A stretch of DNA of 64,000 nucleotides from the NCBI GenBank assembly GCA_963971285.1, contig OZ020253.1:18550528-18614527 (forward strand), given 5' to 3'. A program made the position numbers and the translations under genes. The notes under the pieces are model-generated. The model searched no databases. It was not told where the DNA came from and saw nothing but the letters and a program-made list of their open reading frames with translations. The stretch comes from Astropecten irregularis. Lineage: Eukaryota; Echinodermata; Asteroidea; Paxillosida; Astropectinidae. Of this stretch, positions 19,901 to 28,315 are shown piece after piece; positions within the stretch are counted from its first letter, which is position 1; each line of letters starts with the position of its first letter.

Positions 19901-22887
19901 TCTGCCATGAGGACCACGTTTTCTTGACGCCATCGAAGGAGAACGCCATACATGTGGTTTGTCATGTCTGGCCCTTGCAGCAGGTGGCTGTTGAGTGAGG
20001 CTCCTTCAAAGGCCACTGGGCAGTTGTATACAACCCTCAATTTTTCTGGTTTCCTTGGATGACGTACACCATGGTGTGGAATATACCACACTCTTCCATC
20101 ACCTCTTGCTATTTCCGCTGATGGCACCTTTTCAGCAAACCCCTTCTCTTCCAGGTCCGTCATGAAGTCTGTGTACTGTTCTTTGAGACTTTCATCTTTT
20201 GCAAGTTTTCTCTTCAGTCTCATGGCAAAGGCATCTGCCTGGGGTTGGTTATTTGGCATAACAGCTTCCCTGTTGCGGAACGGAAGTGGCATCTCATAAT
20301 GGCCGTTGGTTTTTACCACAGAGTCATCCATCATCTTCAGAAATGTTCTGTCTTCTGCGGATAGGGCTTGTTTATCATTGCTTAGGCGTTCGTTGAAATC
20401 CATATTGATGTACTGTTTCAATTGTTCATCAAGGTAGTCTCTGCCATTGTGGATTGCTCCATTGTCGACCCTGCAGAAGTTGACAGTGACTTCATTATTA
20501 TCACTCAATTTCCCAGGCAGCCCATAGACTAACCAGCCCAAGGGGGTCCTTATTGCATAAGGGTCACCCAGTCTGCCAGGTAGCATCTCCAGTGGCGTTG
20601 AGGCAGCTGGCACATTGATCCCAATCATCAGCGTGACCTTTGGGATATCGATGTTTCTTGGTTCCGGAATACTTATATGTTTCAAGTGATTCCATTGGTT
20701 CATGTCTTTCTGTGTTGGGCCATCTTTCACGGTGACTGGCATGGCATCTTTCACATAAACTGCTGGAAGATCAATGAAGTCATGGCCGTCAATGCTACCA
20801 AGTTGCAGATCATCAAGGATGATTTCTGTATTGACCATTTCTTCTGAGTTCAAAGTCTTTATCACTAGCTTTGTCTTTCTTGACTTGGTTTTCAGCACTT
20901 GGTTGAGCTCGTTGGTGCAGAAAACGGCACCACATCCATTATCAATGAATGCATAGGTTGTCAGGTATTCATTGCTTGATCTTGCTTTAACAGTCACAGG
21001 AATTATGGCCATCAGTGGGTTTATCTTTTCTGCAGTTGTGGTGTTGCATGCATTTGACTTCACACCCACACATCCGGTTGTAACTTGTGCAGCTTCACCG
21101 GACTGTGTTGATTGGGTTTTGGGTGGATCTGGATTGAAGTCTGGGTTGTGCATGGCAGTCACGTGACGTCTTGAGCACTGGCTGCATTTTGCCCACTCTT
21201 GATTTGGGCAAGTTTTCTTCATATGGCCTGGATTCAAACATCCAAAACACATACCTCTTTTGTGGCAAAATTCAGACTTCGCCTTTGGATCTAGCGAGCC
21301 GAATTTTCTGCAATCAAGTACACCATGGTTTGTTCCTTCGCCACAGTATAAACATGGTGCCCGTGCTGCTCTGTTGTCTTTAGCTGCAGTTTGGGGTTTT
21401 TCTTTCTTCACTGTCACTGCAAATGCCTTCCTTTGGGTTGATCTGTTATCGTTGTATTTGGCCATTTTCCCTTGCTTCTTGATTTCTTCATTTCTTTTCT
21501 GGTATCCTAAGCCAGCGATGCGTGGATCATTCTCGTTTCTGGATATCTGCCCAACAAACCTTTCAAAGTCGTCTAATGTGGGCGATCGTTGGTCTATGTC
21601 TCTTAGTTTACCCACTTGTCTGATCCATTGTTGCTGAAGGGCAGTCGGTAGTTTTCCAGCCAACACTTTCAGGAATTCGAAACCATCCATGCTCGCCATG
21701 TCAGGGTTGCCCAGCTTGCCGTTGCTGCAGTTAATCAGAAAGATGGAGAATTTTCTCAAACCCACCTTATCTCCTGGTGTGATTCTTTCCCATGTTTCGG
21801 CTTTGCTCTTGTAGGCTGCAGCAAGGATTGGGGGCTGTCCATAGTCCCTCTTCAGTAGCCACTTGGCTCTTTCGTAAGCCTTTGACGGTGGCTCTATCAT
21901 TGGACACTCCCTTATCAATTCGTGGGCTTCCCCTTTGGTGTATTTCAGAAGAAGCTCCAGTCTCCTGGCTGGGTCGTTGGTTCTGCTTTCCACCACGTAG
22001 CTGAAGTTCTTCATGAAAGTCATGAAGTTGAGAATGTCCAATCCACTGAAGGGGTTTATTTCAGAAGATGGGAGGGCCGCCTCTCTTTGACTGTCAACAA
22101 TTTTATTTAGAATTGTTGCCATTGTCACGTCTGTCTCGCAGGTGGTTGTTTCGACAGTGGGGCTCTGCTGGCATTCTTCTGTCTTTATTTTGGTCTTGGG
22201 CTTGACAGAGAACATGGGAGCATCGGGATTTAATTCACTTTTCTTCTTGGCTTCGGCTGTTGTAGCTTTCGGATTCGAGGTTTCCATAGTGACGGCCTGC
22301 ATAACTGCATCCGCAATGCTGAGTGATGTTTCTGAGCATTCGTGTATGACGGATGATTCTTGCTCATGCAACATCTTTGTTACGGCCTTTGCTGCTAAGA
22401 GCTCAGCATTTATTTCGATCTGTTGTTGCTCGATTTCAATTTTGGCCTTTTCTTCTTCTATTTGCTGTCGTCGCCTTAAACGCAGCATTTCTTCTTCTGC
22501 TTCTTCAAGTTGCAGCTGTCTATGGAGAGCCTGTTTTCGCTGTTCGAGCTTCATGCTTGCTTTCAACGCAGCAGACTTGGCTGCTAGCTCTACTTCCTTT
22601 GCTTGACTTCTGCATCGTAGCATGGACAAAGTAGTCTTCATTGAAGCCTTACTTGTGTTGGATAGTGCAGTGACACTTCCTGATTGTTTCTTTGAGAAAT
22701 GTGCGACTGAAACACTATCATCAGGGCTAATTTCATCTATGTCTTCAGCCGATTCTGGCAAGGCACCTTGGGTTGGGATGGATCCGGCCCCAATGTCATA
22801 TGGTGTGAGGCTTGGCATTGATGAATGCGAGTTCACAGAGTTTATCTCATCCTGAGAATTTTCTTTGTTGATATTCTGATCTTCCAT
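16978..22887 (-). CDS. BEL/Pao Gag-Pol polyprotein
   Basis: A 1969-residue open frame. In order: a Glu/Lys/Gln-rich coiled-coil N-terminus (about 80-175), a gag-like DUF1759-type region (about 260-450), and Cys/His zinc knuckles near 512-560. A pepsin-like protease region follows near 650, where the usual D-S/T-G reads DNG. Reverse transcriptase has its YVDD box near 1076, and RNase H starts near 1255. The integrase has an HHCC zinc part near 1590 and a catalytic core with conserved Asp near 1675 and 1734 and Glu near 1780. A C-terminal DUF5641-like segment lies near 1860-1960. The order protease-RT-RNaseH-integrase with DUF1758/1759/5641-type modules is characteristic of the BEL/Pao superfamily. 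No stop or frameshift interrupts it. It is expressed as cytoplasmic virus-like-particle proteins in known relatives. Confidence 0.95.
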   Translation of the reverse strand: MEDQNINKENSQDEINSVNSHSSMPSLTPYDIGAGSIPTQGALPESAEDIDEISPDDSVSVAHFSKKQSGSVTALSNTSKASMKTTLSMLRCRSQAKEVELAAKSAALKASMKLEQRKQALHRQLQLEEAEEEMLRLRRRQQIEEEKAKIEIEQQQIEINAELLAAKAVTKMLHEQESSVIHECSETSLSIADAVMQAVTMETSNPKATTAEAKKKSELNPDAPMFSVKPKTKIKTEECQQSPTVETTTCETDVTMATILNKIVDSQREAALPSSEINPFSGLDILNFMTFMKNFSYVVESRTNDPARRLELLLKYTKGEAHELIRECPMIEPPSKAYERAKWLLKRDYGQPPILAAAYKSKAETWERITPGDKVGLRKFSIFLINCSNGKLGNPDMASMDGFEFLKVLAGKLPTALQQQWIRQVGKLRDIDQRSPTLDDFERFVGQISRNENDPRIAGLGYQKRNEEIKKQGKMAKYNDNRSTQRKAFAVTVKKEKPQTAAKDNRAARAPCLYCGEGTNHGVLDCRKFGSLDPKAKSEFCHKRGMCFGCLNPGHMKKTCPNQEWAKCSQCSRRHVTAMHNPDFNPDPPKTQSTQSGEAAQVTTGCVGVKSNACNTTTAEKINPLMAIIPVTVKARSSNEYLTTYAFIDNGCGAVFCTNELNQVLKTKSRKTKLVIKTLNSEEMVNTEIILDDLQLGSIDGHDFIDLPAVYVKDAMPVTVKDGPTQKDMNQWNHLKHISIPEPRNIDIPKVTLMIGINVPAASTPLEMLPGRLGDPYAIRTPLGWLVYGLPGKLSDNNEVTVNFCRVDNGAIHNGRDYLDEQLKQYINMDFNERLSNDKQALSAEDRTFLKMMDDSVVKTNGHYEMPLPFRNREAVMPNNQPQADAFAMRLKRKLAKDESLKEQYTDFMTDLEEKGFAEKVPSAEIARGDGRVWYIPHHGVRHPRKPEKLRVVYNCPVAFEGASLNSHLLQGPDMTNHMYGVLLRWRQENVVLMADIEAMFYQVRVTPGDCDMLRYMWWPGGDLNRKAEAYRMLVHLFGAVSSPSCANYALKKTATDNEHRYGKEVVEAIRNDFYVDDFLKSVPTDKEGINLARDIKNAVSEGGFKLTKWTSNSRKLLATIPENDLAKEMKNIDLQTDQLPVVRALGVQWCIETDCLRYNQDEVNQKPTRRNILSVMSSIFDPFGATSPFVLRAKMILQSLCRDKVRWDDPIPSKEKEEWVNWLEDLPNLSKVQVNRCFKPANFGRVTNAQMHHFTDASQQGYGTVTYLRLTNERCETHCEFVCAKARVAPLKTHTIVKMELTAATSAVRQDDLLKRELTMKIDETVFWTDSQTVLKYIMNETSRFPVFVANRVAVIRDGSSMEQWRYVPTDVNPADHASRGLGAEELTSKPEWLGGPSFLSQPENSWPNFEQKENEVSDNREVSDGAAQVNVNVVMTSDKTSATDQLIQHYSDWSKLKRAIAWWLRLKVLLQQRKTKCTQKSMQNKLLTVEEIKSAERAILKYVQGCAFPKEIEALKQAMVTSDQNQDKRDGARKEADRKEHPKGSISKGSPLLSLDPELCNGLLTVGGRLRRAPISEDAKHQIILPKNHHVSILLIRHIHKSTGLQGRNHVLAEIRQRYWIIQAGVAVRSLLNKCVTCRKYQAGPGKQKMADLPAYRVRPECPPFTHTGVDYFGPFEIKYGRVLRKRYGVVFTCLSSRAIHIEVADSLDTSSCISAIRRFIARRGRVKELYSDNGTNFIGAEKELRRAMKEWNNEEVNNFALDHGMKWNFNPPAASHHGGVWERQIRTIRKILNAILSDQYLKTCQNEEQLRTFMCEVEAIINSRPLTRTSDDPQDLRVITPNSLLMLRPESTLPPGVFSPKDQYSQRRWRQMQYLANIFWKRWTKEYLPTLQQRQKWFQNTRNLKIGDVVLIVDDNAPRNSWPMGSVREVYADKRGYVRSAKVQTKTSVLVRPITKLCLLLEQDVE

Positions 22888-23069
22888 TGTGATGGAGAGG
22901 TTGAGATTCTATTGTATCATCATCAGTCTTATGATCAGTGACGGTTAACAGCGTTTAATCACCCTTGCCCAGTTTCCGGACAAAACGAAGTCGTAGGGGA
23001 TCCTTCCCGATAAGGTCGTCAAAATTTTCTAAAAGTTCACGAATCTGCATGCTGTCATTTTTTACTTAA

Positions 23070-23580
23070 TATAGCTGCCGTAGACTCAAATAAAACTGAA
23101 GTTCTTTACGCGTCATTTCTTCTATAGCCAGTCGTAGTATCTTTATTCATACGAAATAATCCAAGTCATTAAGATTTGTAGCAATGAATACTCACGCAAT
23201 ATCACAGAGTTCACGGTGTCAAAGTGGAGAATAATCCCACTAAAATCAAGGTATACTATTCCGGTGGCCTGAACCACGGTTCACAAAGTTCTGTAAGTAT
23301 GTAGTATCAAAACTGGTCTAATCTTTCTTGAATGACGGGAAGTTATATATATGAATTTGGCATGTTTTGACGGTAAAAAATGAATGTCAGCTCCACGGTA
23401 ACTATAACAGTATAAGGCATAAAACCACGAGTAACTATCGCCCCATAATGCTGTGCGCGACCACGCTTCCAATGTAAATGAGGTCGGGCAAGGTCAGATA
23501 ATGGAAGGTCAGGTCAAAGGTGGAAAGGTTAATACATGTAAACACTGATCAAGATAAAAAAGGACGTCTTGGAAACTACA
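23070..23580 (-). repeat. 5' LTR of the BEL/Pao element
   Basis: 511 bp, with no difference visible from the 3' LTR. It should carry the element promoter, as LTRs do. The leader between this LTR and the polyprotein start (22888-23069) is about 180 bp. Confidence 0.93.
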
Positions 23581-23600
23581 ATAATGATAATAAAATCTTC

Positions 23601-23741
23601 TGCAGCCGATTTCACGAAACTTTACGCCATGGGGTAAGTCCACTTACGCCACAAATGTTGCGTAAGTTGCGCCACTTACGCAACATTTGTGGCGTAAGTT
23701 GGACTTACGCCATGGCGTAAAGTTTCGTGAAATCGGCTGCA
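23601..23741. repeat. Long near-perfect hairpin (inverted repeat)
   Basis: The arms, about 66 bp each, start TGCAGCCGATTTCACGAAAC and are mirrored almost without mismatch. Only a few bases separate them around GCGCCAC. Arms contain repeated TTACGC-type blocks (CTTACGCCACAAATGTTGCG). It lies 15 bp beyond the BEL/Pao target duplication. It is most simply a foldback MITE, although it could also form an RNA stem if transcribed. Confidence 0.85.
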
Positions 23742-24187
23742 GGCCTCCATTAAACCATTGCTCATTCGACGAACCCAGTTCCGTGATTCTGACAGACAAA
23801 GTAACACACCCCACACGGGTAACTTTCAAGACAATTACACTATAACCGATCGTGTGTCCGGACCTTTTTTAATTAAAAATCGACGCGGGAAAGCAATTTG
23901 ATCGAGTCTCGGAATGGAGGTACATTGTAATAATCTGGCACTGTTTGAAGTGTGACATGACCTGTTGATGTGACCCTTGGAAGAAACCCGTTTGTGTGCC
24001 TTACAACAATATGCAGTACTGCCTGGAATTAGTCCATATCATTACATTGTCCCTTGTTGTAATTACACGAATAGCCATATTTTGTATCATGGTAAATTTA
24101 ATAAGATTTGTAATTTGATCGGTCGGCATGTCGAATCCTTGGCGAAGTTCAGGAATCATTTAGAACCAGAGAGGCTAGGGGCTCGTT
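23742..24187. other. Unrecognised non-coding DNA
   Basis: No exon or repeat end could be supported between the hairpin and the MITE-2 copy. Confidence 0.35.
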
Positions 24188-24202
24188 CCAAACCTCGGCT
24201 CT

Positions 24203-24286
<84 letters not shown>

Positions 24287-24532
24287 AGCTCCGGCTCCGG
24301 CTCCGGCTCCGGCTCCCACTCCGAGGCTCCATTTCGTGAATCCATTCTAAAATAACAGGATCTCAAAATAGAGGCTTTTGGCTGTTTTTCTTTTTGGAAG
24401 TAAATTCTCTGGTTTGAAAAGGAGAATATGCAGAGTTCAGCTTCAATGAAAAGCCACAACCTAGATATTTTCATCATATGATTGACTGAGCCGAAACCGA
24501 AGCCTGAGCCGGAGCCGAGGTTTTGAAAATGT
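24188..24532 (+). repeat. MITE-2 copy with expanded (GGCTCC)n tract
   Basis: Begins CCAAACCTCGGCTCTGGCTC, contains about 20 hexamers GGCTCC at 24197-24317, and then the usual core (ATTTCGTGAATCCATTCTAA). It ends with AGCCGGAGCCGAGGTTTTGA, the inverse of its start. The hexamer tract is long on the left arm only. Leu-Arg and Glu-Pro dipeptide frames across it are artefacts. Confidence 0.85.
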
Positions 24533-24684
24533 CCTGTAGGAAAAATTGCATTCTGTACTTGTGCAGTTTATCGATTTCCTTGTTTGTGATGTTTCATTAT
24601 AATCGCTTTACAGGAAGACATTGAATAATAAAACGACGACCCCCTATAACTCAGGCTAAAATCCACCTGTTGGACGCATCATGG

Positions 24685-25012
24685 GGGCATAGGTGGCAAG
24701 TGCGTTAGGCACTCGCCTCCCACCAATGTGGGGTTTCGAATCCGGCCTGGGTCATATTGTGATTTGTGAGTAGAGTTGTGCGTTGGTTCTCTCCTATGCT
24801 ACGAGGTTTTTTTCCGGGTTCTCCGGTTTTCCTCCCTCCACAAAAATTTTCAAACACTTTCGATCTCAGGCTGTGCTCCGTGATCATGGGTTGATGTGGC
24901 TGGCAGCCAAGGGCGCCCATGAAAGCCTGCTACTCGATTACGTTGAAGTCGCATCCTTCGCAAGTTCAGCATCCCAGCTGCGAGTATAAGGATGAATAGC
25001 CTCCCAAATTAT
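24685..25012 (+). repeat. SINE-C copy
   Basis: About 325 bp starting near ATAGGTGGCAAGTGCGTTAG. It then has a box B-like GGGTTTCGAATCCGGC, a GTTCTCCGGTTTTCCTCCCT block and the end AGGATGAATAGCCTCCCAAA. Copies at 37917 and 53580 share all blocks in order, so this is a dispersed tRNA-derived SINE. Confidence 0.8.
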
Positions 25013-25084
25013 TAATATCATTGAAATGTTTGAAATGTGCTGTCCGTACAGCGATTTGCCTTATAGCGAATGTTCAATTTTGTT

Positions 25085-25210
25085 TTCATTAGGCCGTGCC
25101 CTTCACCGACTCGTATCAGCACTGTATGCACTCAATGCTTTATGAGAGCGCATGAAAAAGGTTATGCTGGCCCATATACGTCGGTGAAGGGCAAGCCTAA
25201 TTTGCATAAT
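25085..25210. repeat. Copy of a GGTGAAGGGC-tailed short repeat
   Basis: The ends are inverted: TTAGGCCGTGCCCTTCACCG on the left and CGTCGGTGAAGGGCAAGCCT on the right. The right-hand block recurs after the tRNA-like SINE-D at 34520 and 51990, often followed by AATTTGCATAA. Confidence 0.55.
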
Positions 25211-25479
25211 TCTATCATCCCGATCAAAAATCATTAATATTAATTATTTAAAATGTTGGACCAAAAAATGGCCGATAGGATCTTTTCGAAACATCAGTGG
25301 CTACGGATCAATTCCGTATTTCCATTTGAAAGTAATGGGTATGAAATTGAAGGTTTTTGGCTATAAATTATTGCTTGAGAAGTATATTGGAACAAGAAAA
25401 AACAGCGTTGAGTTTTGAAGAGGGCGCTTTAAAATAAGTCGCCGCGAGAATAATGTAGCCGACCCGAGCCAAGACTACA

Positions 25480-25715
25480 GGGGCCAATTTCATAGAGGTG
25501 CTTAGCACAAAACAATTGCTGAGCATGACATTTCTGTCTTATTAAAAGCAACAAATTTCCATGTGTTGTGTATCTCTTGCAATTGGTCTTTGGCTGTTGT
25601 TCGCTGACCATGAATATCAAATGGAATTTGCAATGGTGGTTTGTTTTATTGGGAAATCCATTTTTGTGCTAAGCAATTTTTTTTTGTGCTAAGCATCTCT
25701 ATGAGATTGGACCCT
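25480..25715. repeat. MITE-4 copy (GGGGCCAATTTCATAGAG ends)
   Basis: Left end GGGGCCAATTTCATAGAGGT, right end ATCTCTATGAGATTGGACCC. The inside shares GACCATGAATATCAAATG with the copy at 62447. Subterminal GTGCTTAGCA blocks are mirrored. Confidence 0.8.
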
Positions 25716-26336
25716 GGTTACACAAACATACCAACCCACCCTGTACAAAATTAATAGGATTCCACAGTATTAGACTGAAAATAAGTGCACACCGCTCAAA
25801 CAATAAATACTTTTTAACTTTTTATTCTAATTGTGAAACAATAATACAAAATACAGCAGCCACTTTATACAGCATAAGCAAAATATTAGACATAAAACTA
25901 GAATTTGTATCAATCTCTTTGCGAGTTATAATGATATAATAGAAACGTATGCAGCAAAGCTTAAGAAAATATTTAAGTACGTTTTGACACCGAAAAAATC
26001 TAGAATGATAGATAAGTCGACCATTATGTTAATTTTATGAACATTATAAACAAATGAGATTTAAAATATAATTTTACATGTACATAATATATAGAATAAA
26101 TGGTATCTAAAATATATATTGTCTATAAATATTATAGAGTCAATTATAAAAATATTAATGCAACGTCTTTATCAATCAATTCCATCAATCATAATGATTC
26201 TATAATTATTATAGAATCAACTACCAATTCCTTCCTCATTTGTCCCCGTTTTGCTCCAGATTAGATATTAGCAATTATTGTGCAAAGTGTTTAATTGCAC
26301 TAAAGGACCCGAGCACAACGATCTTACTAGGAGGAT
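25716..26336. other. AT-rich non-coding DNA
   Basis: Very AT-rich with repeated TATAGA-like words. No gene or repeat boundary is supported. Confidence 0.4.
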
Positions 26337-26702
26337 AAAGGTAATATCATACTTTGGTTTTTATCAAAGAAAAACAGATTCACGGGCAAATATATCAAGG
26401 AAGATACAGCAACAGTCATCTGTGAAAATTTCAGTCCCATACGGTGCCCGCTTCTTTAGAAAACAGTGAAAAACGGCCACAGTATTTTTCTAAGTCTTTT
26501 CTCTTTTATTTTTGATCTTTTATAAAAGATCAAAAAGATTTTCGGTCGTTGTTTGACTAATTTCTGGATAAATACACCATTTCAGGCGGAACAATTTTAA
26601 CGGTATGTTTCTACCACCACCATCTTCATGCCATGTAAGTTATACGTAAATCTGTGAACATTTATGTTTTGGTGTCTTACCAAAGTATGATACTATCTTT
26701 AA
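26335..26702 (+). repeat. MITE-1 reference copy, full length
   Basis: About 365 bp. It starts AAAGGTAATATCATACTTTG and ends CCAAAGTATGATACTATCTT followed by TAA. Internal landmarks are CAGTCATCTGTGAAAATTTC, a TTTATAAAAGATC palindrome in the centre and GGTATGTTTCTACCACCACC. No coding capacity is present. This copy defines the family used to recognise the others. Confidence 0.85.
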
Positions 26703-26817
26703 TTCAAACCCAGTAACCAATCAACTCCTCCCTCACTTGCACTCCTTTTCCTCCCAAATAACTATAAGTTGCAAACTGTCTTGCACAAGGACACACGCCC
26801 CTCACTTGTACCTGTGG

Positions 26818-27118
26818 AGAGCTGTGGCCTAGTGGTCTGGCGTGTTGAACTCAAAGTCTTGTGGTCAAACTACAGATTATGGGTTTGAATCCAGCCATGG
26901 GTTTTATAATGGTGCTTGCGTCCTTGGGCAAGACGCTTTATCACATATTGCTCCTCTTCACCCAGGTGTAAATGGGTACCTGTGAGGGTAGAGGTGGCTT
27001 TGTGGTTTGATTAGCCTCTGTGCACTGAATACGGCAGCCAGGGCTGTATATTCCCCAGAGAGTTGAGATGGTTTCAGGAATGTAAATTATGGCCCGATGA
27101 CCAGGGATAATAATTGAT
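26818..27118 (+). repeat. tRNA-derived SINE-B copy
   Basis: Head GAGCTGTGGCCTAGTGGTCT (box A-like) and GGGTTTGAATCCAGCC (box B). The body contains CCTTGGGCAAGACGCTTTAT, AAATGGGTACCTGTGAGGG and CAGCCAGGGCTGTATATTCC, and the end is GATGACCAGGGATAATAATT. Reverse copies lie at 50815 and 51300. Confidence 0.85.
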
Positions 27119-27344
27119 TTGCGCCATGAGCGTCATGCTCGGCGCATTATAAGACAGTGTCCATTCTCCCAAAAGGGAGCAAAGTGTCTTGCACAAGGAC
27201 ACACGAACGACGACCCCTATGACTGGAATCCCAACCTAGTTTTGAGAAACGTGAGCACTATTGCCATCATGCTATTGCATTTAATACATTCAGTAATGAT
27301 AACGGGTGTATTCAATTTATAATTTTTCTCATGTCATCATAGGG

Positions 27345-27572
27345 CCTTTAACCGTCGGCTTGGTGTCCTGCTCGGGCTTCGGCTCCATTTCTTACATTCA
27401 TTTAAAGTATATAGCAGGTATCAAAATAGAGGTTTTGGGTACAGTTTCGAAATAGATACTCTGTTTCTAACAAGAAATCGGAGCTTCAACCTCCCTAACC
27501 TGTATGTTTAGCTTTTAGATGACGGATCCTAAGCCCAAGCCTAAGCCAAATCCATCGTTTCGTAAAGGGCCT
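27345..27572 (+). repeat. MITE-2 copy, diverged
   Basis: Ends AGGGCCTTTAACCGTCGGCT and CCATCGTTTCGTAAAGGGCC are inverted at the tips. The inside keeps GGCTTCGGCTCCATTTCTTA, CAAAATAGAGGTTTTGG and AAGCCCAAGCCTAAGCC. Hexamers are degenerate. Confidence 0.65.
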
Positions 27573-27608
27573 GTTGTGAACACAATTCCCAAGAGTGCGC
27601 CTCCAAGA

Positions 27609-27724
27609 GTTTGTGAACGCGTTGGCCAATCACAATGCGCAGAATCGTTCGACACTTTCCAGAGGTTCATGAATAATTGATCGACAGATTCCGTGCATTG
27701 TGATTGGCCAACGCGTTGCAAACG
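27609..27724. repeat. Short inverted-repeat element
   Basis: GTTTGTGAACGCGTTGGCCA plus ATCACAATGC on the left is mirrored by GCATTGTGATTGGCCAACGC plus GTTGCAAACG on the right. About 30-bp arms flank a 55-bp centre. It looks like a small foldback MITE. Confidence 0.7.
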
Positions 27725-28165
27725 CTTGGGTCACCATTGTGAAATCGCCCGTATTGATGAACTAGCTATTGCTGTTTTTTTTTTTGTTTTTTTTTGCAAT
27801 ACATTGGTTAATCAGCCTAAAAGAATAATGATGAAAACATTTCAGATTAATACATTTCAGATTAATTATTAAGTAATACAATTTTTATATACAAGTAATA
27901 ACATTTATAAATCTTTAAACGCAAGGCCATTATATATTTACAGCGAACCGCATGGGTAGAACAATAATGCATAAAAATTGTGATAACCATGTCAAAGTTG
28001 ATTTATAATACAAATTCTCTTTAAATTAACCCGCTATAAAGATTTGAATCGCCGTCATTTATTTTCACTGCATTCGACATTCAGCCGCCCAAAACCATAG
28101 GTGTGCGAGATAAGGTATACATGTACATGCATGCAATGTCGCAAAATATATCATACAGAGTGAGT

Positions 28166-28315
28166 CAGGCGTGGTTCTATAGGGGGGGGGTTGCTTGAGC
28201 CAAAAAAAATAAATAAATAAATAAATAAAAAATAATAATGGCTCTTCTAGACCACCCCCCCCCCCCCTGCCTCCCCCCTCCCCAAAAAAATATATGGCTC
28301 TAGAACCGCGCCTGG
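28166..28315. repeat. Inverted-repeat element with low-complexity centre
   Basis: CAGGCGTGGTTCTATAGGGG on the left is mirrored by GGCTCTAGAACCGCGCCTGG on the right. Between them are a G run, an (AAAT)n tract and a C run. The homopolymers explain the odd proline/phenylalanine frames here. Confidence 0.65.

Larger units (their letters stand above)
15869..23585 (-). mobile_element. Complete BEL/Pao LTR retrotransposon
   Basis: A full-length element on the minus strand. It has 511-bp LTRs at 15874-16384 and 23070-23580 and is flanked by the identical 5-bp sequence ATAAT at 15869-15873 and 23581-23585. A 5-bp target duplication fits BEL/Pao integrases. On the element's own strand the LTR begins TGTAGTTTCC. 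A purine-rich GGGGCCGGAA lies just inside the 3' LTR as a likely polypurine tract. One uninterrupted polyprotein frame fills most of the interior. I see no envelope gene and could not identify a primer-binding site with confidence. LTR identity and an intact frame imply a recent insertion. Confidence 0.95.

Noticed and set aside
16978..22887. Envelope gene making the element a retrovirus
   Set aside because: No reading frame follows the integrase and DUF5641-like part that could encode an envelope protein.
24175..24477. Leu-Arg and Glu-Pro dipeptide-repeat proteins
   Set aside because: They are translations of the GGCTCC hexamer tract within a MITE-2 copy.
24685..25012. CRISPR-like or prokaryotic repeat array
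   Set aside because: Repeats are dispersed SINE and MITE copies at irregular distances. Spliced genes show the DNA is eukaryotic, and no regular spacer pattern exists.
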